64,000 nucleotides of DNA, from the NCBI GenBank assembly GCA_005408345.1, contig SEMN01000315.1, positions 248,001 to 312,000 on the forward strand, given 5' to 3'. This DNA is from Macquaria australasica (taxonomy: Eukaryota; Chordata; Actinopteri; Centrarchiformes; Percichthyidae). The notes beneath the pieces are model-generated. The model had not been told where the DNA came from. It ran no database searches and worked only from the letters and a program-made list of their open reading frames with translations. Of the stretch, positions 49,701 through 59,865 are shown piece after piece (within the stretch, counting starts at the first letter, position 1; the number at the start of each line of letters is the position of its first letter). The position numbers and the translations under genes were made by a program.

Positions 49701-52700
49701 GCCCACCACATGCAGCAGCCAGGTTAGCTTTGGAGAAGAAGGTGCTGATGAGGAAACACTGCATGATGGTAGCAGTGGCAAACGCTGTCAGGAAGAAAAA
49801 TACAACAGACGGGTCGCTGTATGGCAGGATGTCCCCCCACTGGGAATAAGACGAAGGAAAAACAGGTAGGTGAGACAGTGCAACACACTACAGGAGACAA
49901 ATGTTACAGAAAAAAGGAAAGCTTTACATTCAACATCAGCTGTTGTAAAACACCTGACACCTAACAATTTTCAACTTTAATATCAGTCCTCTCATTACAT
50001 TTAGAAATCTGACTGCAGACTATTAATATTTCCAATTTACAGCCTGCCTTTGCGTATTTTTCCTTTAATATATTTAGTTACGAGTGAGTGGTCATCTTGC
50101 CTTGAGCAGAGCAATAAGGAGCCCTGCAGAGACCAGGAAAGGAACCATGCTACTGATGAACCAGCTGAACCACAGCGTTCCTGTTCCCAGACCCATAATC
50201 CTCATGGTTTCCTTCAGCCTCGCCTCCTTCTCGTACACCACGCCTTTGATGATCATGGCCACCGAGTAGATCCAGGCCAGCGTCATGAAGAGTGGCAGAG
50301 AGCGGTTCAGCACTCTGAGGAAACTGTTATAAAGGTAATGCAAAATAATGATGTAGTAATATCCTAAAGTAGAAGGTTGTTAAAGGTTATTCAAAATATG
50401 GGACTGTTTTTTTTAATTAAAATACTTATTCTGACATGTTCTCTAACTGTTGAAGTTTTAGTGAACTCATGACATTCACAGGGACTCCTTGTTTCTGATA
50501 TGATTCAACACATGAAGAACAACTGGCCTAAAGGTCAGAAGTGTGGTTGTGGCCAAAAAGTCTAATTCAAATCTACAGACAAAATTGGAACTGCCAAAGA
50601 GTAACTCTCTCCCTTTAACAGCTACCATTAAGGTGTCCTTGAGCAAGGCACTGAACCGCCACTGCTCAGTGGCGTCCAGTAGCAGATTATGGCTGTACTG
50701 GTCTGTTCCCACCATGAACATGTGGAACTGTGTGCGCAGTTTGTAAAAACATCAATCTACAACAACATACGACTCACACATCATCCACATAGCAGGGGTA
50801 GGGCATCTGCTGGATGTAGATGCCGGTTGTTTGCTGAACTCCGGTCAGGACGCGGCTCACAGCTCTCTCCACCAGGTCCTGGACGTACACGAAGCCGCCC
50901 CAAATGTAGCGCATGTCATTAAATGGGTCGGCTGCTGGACCAGGATCCCAAAACCTGAAGAAAAAAAAAAAAAATGATGTTTTTGTTTTTGGAAATCCAA
51001 GTGCTGGAGAAAGTCAGCACCAAAAATGAAATTTTCTTGTTGCTAGGTGAAAACTAAAAACTTGTTTTTGGCTCAATATCATTGATATTTGATGAGGAGT
51101 ATATTTTCTTCAACACACAGAAAAGCAGATAATCCTTTTCACTCATAATAAAATCTGATAATGAACTAAATTTGTTTCACCTGACAGCAACAAGTCCCAT
51201 AGACGAGAATATTATATATGTAGCCAATGCAAAGCTGAAACTTTTCTCGTTCTTTGAGTTTAGAATTCTTCAAACAGAAAACAGATTAGGTTATATCTCA
51301 GTCTGGTTTGTCCAGTTACCCCAGTGGTTTTTACTACTAGTAAGTACATATGGCTTAAGCATGTTCAGGAAAAGGCATATTCACAAAAATCCAAAGCTGT
51401 TTCCTTGCCATTCCAATGAAAAAGGTCTAGATACTAATGTAAAAGAACGGCAGGATAAAAGATGTTTTGGTGCTTCCTCAGTACCTGTCCTTGATCTTGT
51501 TGGTCCGGGTCACATCATCAATGTCCATTCGGATTTTGTAGGTGACGTGGGGCGGCAGGTCAGGGGATGAGGAGTTGGGCAGCAGGAAAACCACACCCGC
51601 CCAAAACTGCCTGTCCTCCAGTAGCTCTAACGCCCTGTCAATCATCTGACCCTCGGTCTCCAACCCCTCCAGCTTGTTCAGAGAGAAACACTGCAGGGGA
51701 TTATAGGAAATATGATATGAATAATAAATAACAGGGAGGAAAAGCTGAAGTTAAACTTTACTTGTACTTTACACTGTTGGACACAAAATAAAACAAATTT
51801 TGGCTTAAGGATTCACTGTTTACTTCTTTATTTTCCCATCTAACCAATTCTCAAGAACACAAAAAAAGCTTAAAAATAATGGCCCAAGTTAAAAAACCCC
51901 AAAAAAAAAACCCAAGCATACTGTTTTGTTAGCTGTTATTGCAGATTAACATCTGAAATTGCAAAAAATCACCCCAACTCTGTTTCTTGAAAATTGAATG
52001 TACTTTGAAGATTCATTTCCTGCTCCAAATTCAATCAAACATGATTCGTTCTGTTGTCATCTCTCTTCCGTTCTTATTCTCAGTAGGAAGCTGGAATTTC
52101 TGACATGACAAAACAAGAATGCTAAAGGAAGAGAACCTCAGTGACTTGTGCGAGAGTGGTGATGGTGTGGCCGAGGTCGTTATAGACGTCCAGCCAGGTA
52201 GGTGGTGCTCCAGGCTTCCTTGGGGCGCCTGGCGAGGGTGTGGACAGGAAACGTGCGATTCGTGAGGCTGTCCAGGACGTGTTCTCCAGACGCAGGTTGA
52301 CCAGTACTGCGACCTCTGGCCGCCTCAACAAATCCTGTCAAACACACACACACACATGATATGAAAAAAGGATTTTCAGCACCAAATGTGTCATAACACA
52401 CTCGTCCCTCATGTAGAGAGACATCTGCTGGTGAGTCAGACCTGCAGCAGCTGAATCTCCACACTGCTCTCCATGTAATTCTTGATTCGTGGGCCCACCT
52501 CCAGCCAGGCGTCATTCAGCTCCTGGAGGATCTGCAGGTCCTCGAAAGTCTTGTTCACCTTCAGCAGACACAACTTGTAGTTAGTTTAGATGGATGTGTT
52601 TGTTTACAAACTGAATGCCTACAGTTGTGCAGAATACTGTTATAGCACTTTCATCCAAAAATCATTAAGATTTTAAACAACTGGTTCTAGGTCTGAGGAC

Positions 52701-55700
52701 ACTGCAGTTAGGTGGGGTCTGTTTTCTCCATCTGAGCCACTAGGACATCCCAGAACAAGGACATTTTACATTTTGGAAAGATCCAACTGTGAGACACACA
52801 ACCTGAGCATTTGCCCCTCAGTTAGGCTCTAAAAAGTGTGTACTACCAATCCACATTGAAATTGAGAGGCTAACTAACACTGGCCTGTAACTTGTGATAT
52901 TCACTGGTTTCAGCAAGAAATGCTTTAAATGGTAATGAGGCATGTTTTGGTTACATAAAGTGACAGCACAGAAACATGTCTTCCACTCAGTTATATTCTT
53001 ACAATCATACTTAAAAGGTTTGCGATCAATCTTGATGATAACTTGTCCCTAGTGGGCAAAAAGTGAACTTCCTTGTCAGATCACATCTTTACTTGACTCT
53101 CTTTGAGGTTCGACTCTGTACCTCTTTCATGACTTGTTGTACTGCAGGAGTGTCTGGTGTGTACAGCAGTTTTCCAATAAAAAGAGGTTTTATTCCTCGC
53201 CACACAATGCGAGACAGAGGGTTGGACTCCAGACCTTGGATCAAACTTTTACAGAATGGAGCTGCATGGAGGAAATGTTAGACAAATGTTAGACAAAAAC
53301 ACCAGGTTAAATGTGACAGACAGCACACACAAAACACTCAGCTAGAACTTGATGTTCAGTGGTGTTATGTTGATTTTTGGTGCCGTTATTGATCACGAAA
53401 GTATCAGACCAGGAGAAATATGTATTTTTTTCTTTTTTATGATAATTTGCAATATGCAAATCAACTGAAAAGAGAAGCACTTGCTAGGTTTCAGTGTTAT
53501 AAAGCAAATAATTAACTCAAACTGTTACACAGAAAGCCATTCACTCATCTATCAGTACACATTTCCAATCATAGCTATCCATACTGGATGAGAATAAGGA
53601 TGTCCAAAGCCTCTTACTGGTGTTGTTGTCACGGTCCAGGTTTGTGTCTTCAGTGCCATTTTTTCCTAAGAAGGACTTGATGTCATTGTCTTCATACCAG
53701 TTGAGCGATGGGATGCGCTCACCGCCAACCTCAGGATGACCGCACATGATCCTTGAGAAAGCACGAAAACTCTCCCTGGGCAGCGCCGAGCGATTCTCTG
53801 GAGACAGAAGACGAAGAGCTGCGCTCATATCTGCAAAGCTGGAGAGAGACGAGAACTGAAGGAAGACAGAGCGAGTACGAGCGAAAGGTTTGGAGGAGGA
53901 AGAGAGAGGAAACACAGAAAATCAGTCAGAAAATAAAAAAAAACATTATGTAAGAACAGACAGAGAATACTACAAAACAACAGCAACGACAAAACAAACA
54001 GAAAAAAAGAATGATGAAATAATATGAAAGAGTCACAATATAAAAAGCAGTTGCTGCTGCAAAATAACAATCCATTCAATGATGGTCTGATTTGATAACA
54101 GGGACTTATTGATAATAAATGCAAACGTGCAGCACTGCCAAATCATCAATTCACCAATTCATGGACATGAAAAACCAGGTGTGTTCTTACGTCATCAATG
54201 AGGACAGCCAGCTCCTGGGAAACTGAGGTGGCAGCCTGACTGATGACCCTCAGGTCTCCAGCGTTAGCCATCAGACGGTCTCTCTGACAGGAGGGACAGA
54301 CAGACAGGTTTACTGATGGTACTTACTGTAGCTCATCAGATGTACAAACAACTCTGTTTCACAGCAAACAGGCAGAAAACTGTATTTGAATCAATTGAAT
54401 TTTGCACTGGTGCACAAAGCGCTTGTATTTTTGCAAAAGGTAGGTTTCCCTGTCCACTGATTCCTACCGTGAATAACTTGGTAAAGTCGAGCTGAGAGAG
54501 GAAAAGGCGTTCGGCCTCCTGCAGGATGTCAGCTGGCAGGTTACACAGCTGCGTCTGAAGATTGTTCATGGCAGCGTCTCCTCCGTCCACCGTCAGAAAC
54601 TGTCCCAACATGCTCGCATTACACACCAAGTCCTTCAGCTGCAACTGAGCTCCAGCCACAGATACCTGGATGAGACAAAATTGATGCCTCACATTTAGAC
54701 TATGAGACAAATAATATATACAACTTGTTCTCACCTGTAATTATCATCTGTGTTGATAAGTGTTGTACTTTTATCAATTTATTTTTTATTCACCTTTTAT
54801 TTAACCCAGCCAGTAAGTTCCACAGTTCATATTTCCCATTTTATTTGTGAATTGAGACTGTAAAAATCGTATTCATTATAATAGATTCCACCTATTTTTC
54901 TTTCTGAATTGAAAGTTGAATGGTTTTTGCATCTTTTGGGAAAATCACGTGCCAGAACAGATTAACCAATTTGACAAAAGCCAAATGCTGAGGGCTTTAG
55001 TGGGTCCTTATTCTATACATTAAATGTTTGTTATCCAAGAATTTATAGCCGAAACCTCACCTGTAAATTGAGATGAGCCTTCAGCAGCTGGTCCACAGTC
55101 GCAGGCGACAGGCTGCCATTGGTCAGGAGGAAGGTGGAGAGCGTCTCATTGGCTCTCAGGTATTCTTCTACCGGGAGATCTACAGCGGAAACACAAACAT
55201 TAAGTACTGCCCAGTGCTAGAAATAAAACACACTATTACAAATAAAAGTCCACACTAGAATTACCACCGTGTCCTCGTGCGCCTGCACAAGACAAACAAA
55301 ACGGAGATCCACAAAACTTCTCCACAGCGCTACGAGAGGTCACAAACTCCTCAGGTTACTTTTAAACAGGTGACCATCATTTGGAAAACCTGTTTTTTTC
55401 TGGTGCCAGTAATGTGCTAAAACTCATAAAATTATTTTGCAGACAAACTCAGCTCTGGAGTCAGAATTCTGTTTGAGTTAACTGAGTATTTTCCATCATT
55501 CGTGACCATGACCTTCATGGTGTTGGAAGATGGACTAGTTCACTAGCTTACCAAAAGCGCTTGTGGCTTTTATGACTAGCTTGAACTTGGAAGGTCAACT
55601 AGGTTAACTACGGTAGCTATCCTTAATAACTTGAACCATATTTTTTACCATCACAGTCCTAGGCTTTATAATATTTATTTACTCCTCTATTTTATTTGGG

Positions 55701-58700
55701 GATTTTCAGTGGACATAAACCTGGGTAGCAAGGTCTTTCAATCGGCCCTGAAGTTAACTAAACTCCTTCTTCCTGAAAATCGGTATCACTGAGAAACAGT
55801 AATTTGCCAACATTTAGAAAAGAACAGTTTTGACGTTACAAAAACCCCACTTTATAATAAGCTCTTTACAGTATCAGTGGGTCAGGATTTTAGGATTCAG
55901 GAGATGTCTGGAAGGCCATTTACATGGGACTTTGTTGCACGAAAAACCTCACTGAGGACCTGCTTTCATTCATCTAATTGTTCGTCTGGGGTAGGCATGT
56001 AATTTAATCTGCCCAGACCGATGAGAGACAAAACAGCCACTCTGTGCTGCTCTCACAACGCAGTAAATGGCCACATTCAGCCGGTCACTGGACACCTGTT
56101 TAAAGCCATTCATACAGATCAGCTACTGGCTGCTACTGTAACCTCTCAGTCCTGCTCAGATAAGTCTGGGAACAGTGCTGGCTCAAACGAAAAAAATAAA
56201 AAATCGGAATGAATTCAATGCTTTTATTGTATTTGATGGCTTGCGGGGACTTAATCCTGCTATCCACAACATCTCTTTCTTTGAATGCATGTTTGTTTTT
56301 CATTTAATAAAGAAAGAAGGTTGTATGAATTATTCAAAAATCAACATTTGCATTAGCAATCGTTTTCATAGGTGCCCTGACATTTGAAGTAAAGACTTCC
56401 TTCTGTTGTATGATGACTGATTCAAACATTGTGGTCATCTTGTCTTCCTTTACTTTACCACAGGATGACGTTATTTAAACTGCACTACAACTTCATGACA
56501 GAAGCCAAGGCTCTATTGGGTTTCTCCATATACATAATTTATTCTGATTCCTGCAAAGCAACCTTAAAGATTTACCTTGACATTATATATTCGTGTCCAC
56601 TTTTTGTATGTTTTGACTCATTCATTACTGGCAGTATAATGAAATATAATTAACTTTCTGGCTGGTAGTGCCCACCCAGGGTTTTGTAATGACAGATTCT
56701 ACCAATTATTTGTCTGCTGAATAAGGTGCCTGGAGAAAGTAAACACAAATGTGTTTAAGTGTCACTTTGTCAGAATGTCAAGGTATCCCTTCAGGTCTGT
56801 GATAGAGGAGATTTCAAACAAGCTTTGGTACTTGGCCAGGCTCCAGGTCTCTCTCCCAGCCTTCGGACACTGTCCATCAGGTCCTGAAAGCCCGAGAAGC
56901 TCCGGTTTCCACTGTAGGACAGAACAGTCTGGGCGTCCACAAAGAGGCGAGACAATCTGGAGGAGAAGGACAACAAGAGGAGTCTTTACTGGGACAGACA
57001 CGTGCAGTTAGGTTACATTTAACTACAGTGTAACAGAATTTTTAGTTTACCGGTAAATGCCAACTTCCCTTCTGCAAACACTACCAGCTATGTGTTCAAT
57101 GAAGTGCCCAGCTGACCCAGAATTTAACTTGGGCTAATTGAAGAAATGAAAATGAATGAAATGAAACCAACAGCTGCCTGGAAAATAGGGAAAAGTCTCT
57201 GCTGGTTGTCTGGCAAGCCCATGGTAAAAAGACTCCAGGAAGACACTGCGCCCGGCCAACACACAGTCCGGCACATCACGCCCCCACCCATAAAACCACA
57301 ACTTAGTATTTTTACACTTCAGTTTTTGTGCAGATTAAACAGAGATAAAACATGTTAATAAGTGAACTTTAGAGGTGCTGGTAGGCAGACAGAGCCAGGC
57401 TAGCTGTTTCCCCCGTTTCCAGTCATAATGATAAGCTAAGCTGCTTGTTTTATATTCATATTTAGAGTACAGGCATGAGAGTGGTATTGATCTTCTGATC
57501 CAATTCTCTGCAAGAAAATGAATACCAGTATGCGTATTTCCCAACATGTCAAACTATTCCTTCAAGGTAAGCTTATGAAGTTAAGTATGGCAACTGTTGC
57601 TAGTAAGCTAAAACATGCTAGAGAACAGGTATGGTCTCCAGCTAGTGACTTCCTACATTGAAAAATTATGCCCTCCTGCTCAAAGACTATTAAGACTATT
57701 GTATTACTTTGTCTCATCTGTTAGTTAGCTAACAATAGTTCAAGAACACTGGAGTGGGATTTTAATCACGGCTACAAGTCTACAGTGAAATATATGCAGC
57801 AGCATCAGAGTCTGGTCTGCAGCTTTCTTGATCTAATAAACAGAATTATAACAGAATACTCTATAACAACAGGCTGAAATTTCTGTAAAAAACATGTTTT
57901 AATTCTAACATAAATATACTGTTTGTCTGTTTATCTTTTGGGCTACTTTATCCTGCAAGCAATGATGGTAAACTCCACCACTCCAGACAGCTGCCCATGT
58001 TTTTACCTCCAGTCTACCTACATGGAGTTGTCAAAGTTGCCAACTTGGCCCAGTGTCTCCCCTGGTGTCGGGCTGTGGAAGCAGGGGTTGTTGATGTTGC
58101 AGACAATGCCCTGAATCCAGGGCAAGGTGCCTGCTGATGGCAAGGCTTTGTTTGGAAAGTGACCTGCAAGAAAAGGAAAAGAAAAACAAACACAAAGAGT
58201 TCAGTACCAGGAGATTAGCCCAACATACAAAACAATGAAAATACTGTGGTAGTGACCTGAAATACAATCTACAGGCAGTAGACAGAACAATAATCCAAGC
58301 TGCTGTTATTTGAACAAAAGCTTATTTTTGTACCACTGATATCAAATTATAATGTTATTATTGTCAACCTGATGCGAGCTGACAGAACTAAAGAAGACAA
58401 AAACAAGCAAAGAAAGAAGAAGCATGTTCTCACGTAAGAAATGTCTAGGAAAAAACACATGAACAGAAAACTGTCTTCATTCCCACAAAGGAAAATGTAC
58501 TGTATGTTGCACCAGGTGGTTCACAACTTTTCCTTATGCTTAGTGTCCACTACTTTACTTCAAATACAACTAATCCACAAAAAAGTACTTCTTTATATAA
58601 ACTTTAAACGTTCATGAACATATACAGTAAATATAAACCCTTCATATGAGCACCGAATAGTTAAAATTGGTAATATGCAAGGTTCTGTTTGTGGTTTTCT

Positions 58701-59321
58701 CTCCCAATTTGTTCCTGTCTTTGCAAAGTTTACATGTTCTGCAAAGATAAAGTTACCAAGATGTAACTTTATGTGGCACTGACCGACTGGCCTACACTGT
58801 GTTGTGTTGTCTCTTGCCATGTTGTGTTTTATTATGTTACCATGTCATGTTATGTCACCTTAAGCTAATGCAGGACTTCTCAAACAAGGTCAAGAACACA
58901 GCAGGTTAGGAAAACAAATGTGCGTGCGTCCCACAAGAATGATTCAGTGAGTTAATCCTCCTTAGCTGGTTGGCACAAAGCCATTTTTCAGACTTGTAGA
59001 CACACATTACATAATATCACTCACATTGGCTCTGCTTGTACGGAGGGTGTGAATGACGAACAGAGATGAGGATGACGAAGAGGAAGAGCGGCCAGAGGAG
59101 CTCGATGATCAGCTGGATCTGCACAAGAGGAGAAAACTGTTACAGGTGCATCAAATGATTTGCCCATTTAATGTCCAGGCTGTGTCGCACATTATCTTTC
59201 CTTACAGAATCAACTAACTATTATATTCTTTTCTGTGAAGTGAAAATGTGGCCACCTTGTTCCTCCTGCGGTATGTGATGTTCTTCCAGAGCAGGAGGAA
59301 GAGCTGCCTGAAAAGCCCCAT
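29999..59321 (-). CDS. abca7: ABCA1-subfamily lipid transporter, ABCA7-like
   Basis: This is a complete full-length ABC transporter in 48 coding exons, 7,104 nt including TGA, predicted 2,367 aa (recalled human ABCA1 2,261; ABCA7 2,146). It uses ATP to move phospholipid and cholesterol outwards to apolipoprotein acceptors at the plasma membrane. Its order is TM1, large extracellular loop, TM2-6, NBD1, linker, TM7, second loop, TM8-12, NBD2, tail. Many exon lengths equal those I recall for human ABCA1. Residues favouring ABCA7 over ABCA1 include YRRR, SVRHSHPP, RALELLEDRQFWAGVVFL, DDVTRTNKIKDR, ARERERV, VDRLCLGIP, GAGKTSTFRM and REHLELFARLRGVPE. The start is the ATG at 59,319-59,321. All introns are GT-AG except intron 14, which is GC-AG. 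No frameshift or internal stop was found. Paralogue choice is about 80% sure; the family is certain. Confidence 0.92.
30696..30742. repeat. (TAA)n microsatellite
   Basis: About 15-16 ATA/TAA units lie in abca7 intron 47. Confidence 0.95.
30980..31069 (-). mobile_element. Truncated MITE-like copy, TAGGGCTGCAAC family
   Basis: It ends with TTAGTTGCAGCCCTA, the reverse complement of the 6,178 start. It contains ATTTTATAGACCAAATGATAC and GATTGATCGATAATGAAG, typical internal words of the family. It lies in abca7 intron 47. Confidence 0.6.
32933..35890 (-). CDS. abca7: abca7 exons 40-46: second nucleotide-binding domain
   Basis: Exons: 35764-35890, 35350-35412, 34699-34805, 33821-33962, 33606-33740, 33197-33300 and 32933-33025 (about residues 1875-2132). 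Walker A is GVNGAGKTS (exon 42), the Q-loop is MGYCPQFDA, the signature is YSGGNKRKLSTA, Walker B is VIFLDEPTTGMDP (exon 44/45) and the H-loop is LTSHSMEECEALC. All catalytic motifs are present, so both ATP sites look functional. Exon 41 is followed by a CA tract, and exon 42 is flanked by complementary triplet-rich introns. Confidence 0.93.
34015..34345. repeat. ACT/TAC-rich imperfect triplet tract
   Basis: About 330 bases are dominated by CTA/ACT/TAC words on the plus strand, including a perfect (ACT)n run near 34,303-34,338. It lies in abca7 intron 42, so in the pre-mRNA it reads as AGU/GUA triplets downstream of exon 42. Confidence 0.9.
34955..35195. repeat. AGC/AGT-rich imperfect triplet tract
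   Basis: About 240 bases are dominated by GTAGCAG, AGTAGTAGTAACAG and AGCAGCAG words on the plus strand. It lies in abca7 intron 41, so in the pre-mRNA it reads CUGCUACU-type triplets upstream of exon 42 and is partly complementary to the tract in intron 42. Confidence 0.85.
35320..35342. repeat. (GT)n tract next to the abca7 exon 41 donor
   Basis: About 11 GT units on the plus strand, so CA repeats in the transcript. They start about 7 bases downstream of the exon 41 5' splice site (GAG|GTTAGAGACACA). Confidence 0.93.
36195..38802 (-). CDS. abca7: abca7 exons 35-39: TM8-TM12
   Basis: Exons: 38625-38802, 37590-37705, 37072-37216, 36673-36796 and 36195-36324 (about residues 1644-1875). The block includes [125 protein letters not shown] and EGVIFFIFTILLQYKFF. 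These are the expected helices and coupling segment of the second membrane half. All junctions keep phase. Confidence 0.92.
39270..42560 (-). CDS. abca7: abca7 exons 27-34: TM7 and second extracellular domain
   Basis: Exons: 42436-42560, 42114-42221, 41342-41534, 40918-41012, 40139-40171, 39849-39954, 39684-39758 and 39270-39439 (about residues 1343-1644). TM7 is IVLPAVFVLVALLFSLIV. The second loop has QPWMYGEQYTFF, SNDAPGNPAMENLLEALL, GFGTKCME, SPECQCSTEDVRRMLPDC, GAGGLPPPQ, YNISDYLVKTY, KKWVNEFRYGGFSLGG, VWYNNKGWHAMVSFVN and YNHPLNLTKEQL. The 33-nt micro-exon at 40139-40171 matches the 33-bp exon I recall in human ABCA1. Confidence 0.88.
42770..45301 (-). CDS. abca7: abca7 exons 23-26: regulatory domain and linker to TM7
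   Basis: Exons: 45244-45301, 44878-45080, 43587-43704 and 42770-42915 (about residues 1168-1342). The sequence is acidic and Ser-rich (SESSMSEDTGLGSEEN). It then has the R-domain-like fold segment containing IPGARLVEE and GISSYGLSDSTLEE, IFLRVAEETGVDAE, and a poorly conserved His/Glu/Pro linker. It ends in WWLTWQQLRALFIKRWLY and ARRSRRGFFAQ, which lead into TM7. It is equivalent to the regulatory domain that follows NBD1 in ABCA proteins. Confidence 0.87.
45648..47809 (-). CDS. abca7: abca7 exons 18-22: first nucleotide-binding domain
   Basis: Exons: 47638-47809, 47038-47169, 46601-46740, 46292-46429 and 45648-45889 (about residues 893-1167). Walker A GHNGAGKTT spans the exon 18/19 edge. The Q-loop region is GVCPQHNVLFD, the signature is LSGGMQRKLS, Walker B is VVVLDEPTAGVDP and the H-loop is LSTHYMDEAE. 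All ATP-handling motifs are intact. After KLCCCGSPLFLKSNLGSGYY, exon 22 encodes a Ser/Thr-rich run (STPSNTSISTSASISTN). The exon 20 acceptor uses a pure TC microsatellite as its polypyrimidine tract. The exon 22 donor is weak and followed by a T-rich run. Confidence 0.92.
46743..46786. repeat. (GA)n tract acting as the exon 20 polypyrimidine tract
   Basis: 22 uninterrupted GA units read as TC repeats in the transcript. They run directly into the CAG acceptor of abca7 exon 20. Confidence 0.95.
48495..50323 (-). CDS. abca7: abca7 exons 14-17: TM2-TM6 and lead-in to NBD1
   Basis: Exons: 50101-50323, 49618-49839, 49079-49283 and 48495-48608 (about residues 638-893). The membrane block includes LFMTLAWIYSVAMIIKG, the coupling-helix sequence YEKEARLKETMRIMGL, LWFSWFISSMVPFLVSAGLL, SKANLAAACGGLIYF, LYLPYVLCVAWRDRL and LLSPVAFGFGCEYF-type sequence (SFLSPVAFGFGCEY). 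Exon 17 carries EYGIPRPWYFIFQINYW and leads to NBD1. Exon 14 ends CTCAAG|GCAAGA, a GC donor. Exon 17 (114 nt) is preceded by a TG tract and T run, and can be removed without shifting frame. Confidence 0.9.
48622..48637. repeat. (AC)n tract upstream of the exon 17 acceptor
   Basis: About eight AC units, so TG repeats in the transcript, followed by a T6 run and CACCAG at the abca7 exon 17 acceptor. Confidence 0.92.
50630..50720. mobile_element. Short interspersed-repeat fragment
   Basis: GTGTCCTTGAGCAAGGCACT followed by GAACCGCC and CTCAGTGG is a text I recognise from frequent teleost SINE-like repeats. It is a partial copy in abca7 intron 13 with uncertain boundaries. Confidence 0.4.
50778..59321 (-). 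CDS. abca7: abca7 exons 1-13: TM1 and first extracellular domain
   Basis: Exons: 59256-59321, 59025-59118, 58022-58163, 56832-56956, 55061-55179, 54468-54665, 54191-54283, 53618-53855, 53122-53261, 52442-52558, 52137-52334, 51485-51690 and 50778-50954 (about residues 1-638). TM1 spans about residues 23-43 (IQLIIELLWPLFLFVILISV). The first loop keeps family landmarks: CHFPNKALPSAGTLPW, CNINNPCF, CGHPEVGG, SLNWYEDND, LLYTPDTPA, KIRMDIDDV, WGGFVYVQDLVERA and QQMPYPCYVDDV. Exon 4 is the least conserved part, and its donor (CCAA|GTACC) was chosen by phase. This domain forms the upper part of the lipid-conducting vestibule in ABCA1 structures. Confidence 0.88.
52342..52356. repeat. (AC)n tract upstream of the exon 11 acceptor
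   Basis: About seven AC units, so TG repeats in the transcript, end eight bases from abca7 exon 11 (TTTGACAG|GAT). Confidence 0.92.
57146..57566. mobile_element. Interspersed repeat, GCCAGGCTAGCTGTTTCCCC type
   Basis: Characteristic words are TTAGAGGTGCTGGTAGGCAG, AGAGCCAGGCTAGCTGTTTC, CATGAGAGTGGTATTGATCT and TATTTCCCAACATGTCAAAC. I recognise this as a repeat scattered widely in percomorph fish introns. It lies in abca7 intron 3. The class is uncertain. Confidence 0.55.
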
Positions 59322-59333
59322 CGCTCCCGACAG

Positions 59334-59345
59334 CTACCTGGCCAT
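59334..59345 (-). promoter_or_regulatory. Three-codon upstream ORF (M-A-R-stop) before the abca7 start
   Basis: ATGGCCAGGTAG lies in the leader of coding exon 1 (acceptor TTTCCCAG near 59,359). It ends 12 bases before the main ATG. Both ATGs have G at -3 and +4. Such minimal uORFs can reduce main-frame initiation. The effect here is inference. Confidence 0.5.
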
Positions 59346-59811
59346 GACGCAAAAAGCTGGGAAACACAAAATGTGGTGAGAAAAAGGTTCAGCAGGGCAT
59401 CCTAGTTGTCAAGTTTTTGGGGACATGTTGCTCCCCACTTTAATTACAGCTGGGGACATTTATCACATTTAATCGTCCTCTCTGTCTTGCTGTTTCCTTG
59501 TCTTGTCCTCCCTAATGCCACCCATCAAATAAAGGCAAAATGCTCGAAAACAAATCATAAAAGAAAGGTTCAGCAATGGATTAGGGTCCAATACACAGAT
59601 ACGCCCCTTTTGCAATTTGTTCTACAGGTCCTATAACACTGCATGCACAGCTCAGTATAATGACAAACTCAATATATGACAGAGTCAATATATCATTGAT
59701 TTCAGTGGAGGCTGAATGAGGCTGAATGACAGACAGTAACTGACAAGCTATAAAAATAAATATCCCAATATGGACTTTTGGTCCATTTGTATAGTGTTAG
59801 TATATTCTCTG

Positions 59812-59865
<54 letters not shown>

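Noticed and set aside
29999..59321. Assignment as abca1 or abca4 rather than abca7
   Set aside because: Exon sizes and some segments resemble ABCA1, but paralogue-informative residues (YRRR, DDVTRTNK, RERERV, VDRLCLGIP, REHLELFARLRGVPE) and linkage to r3hdm4 favour ABCA7. A tree would settle it.
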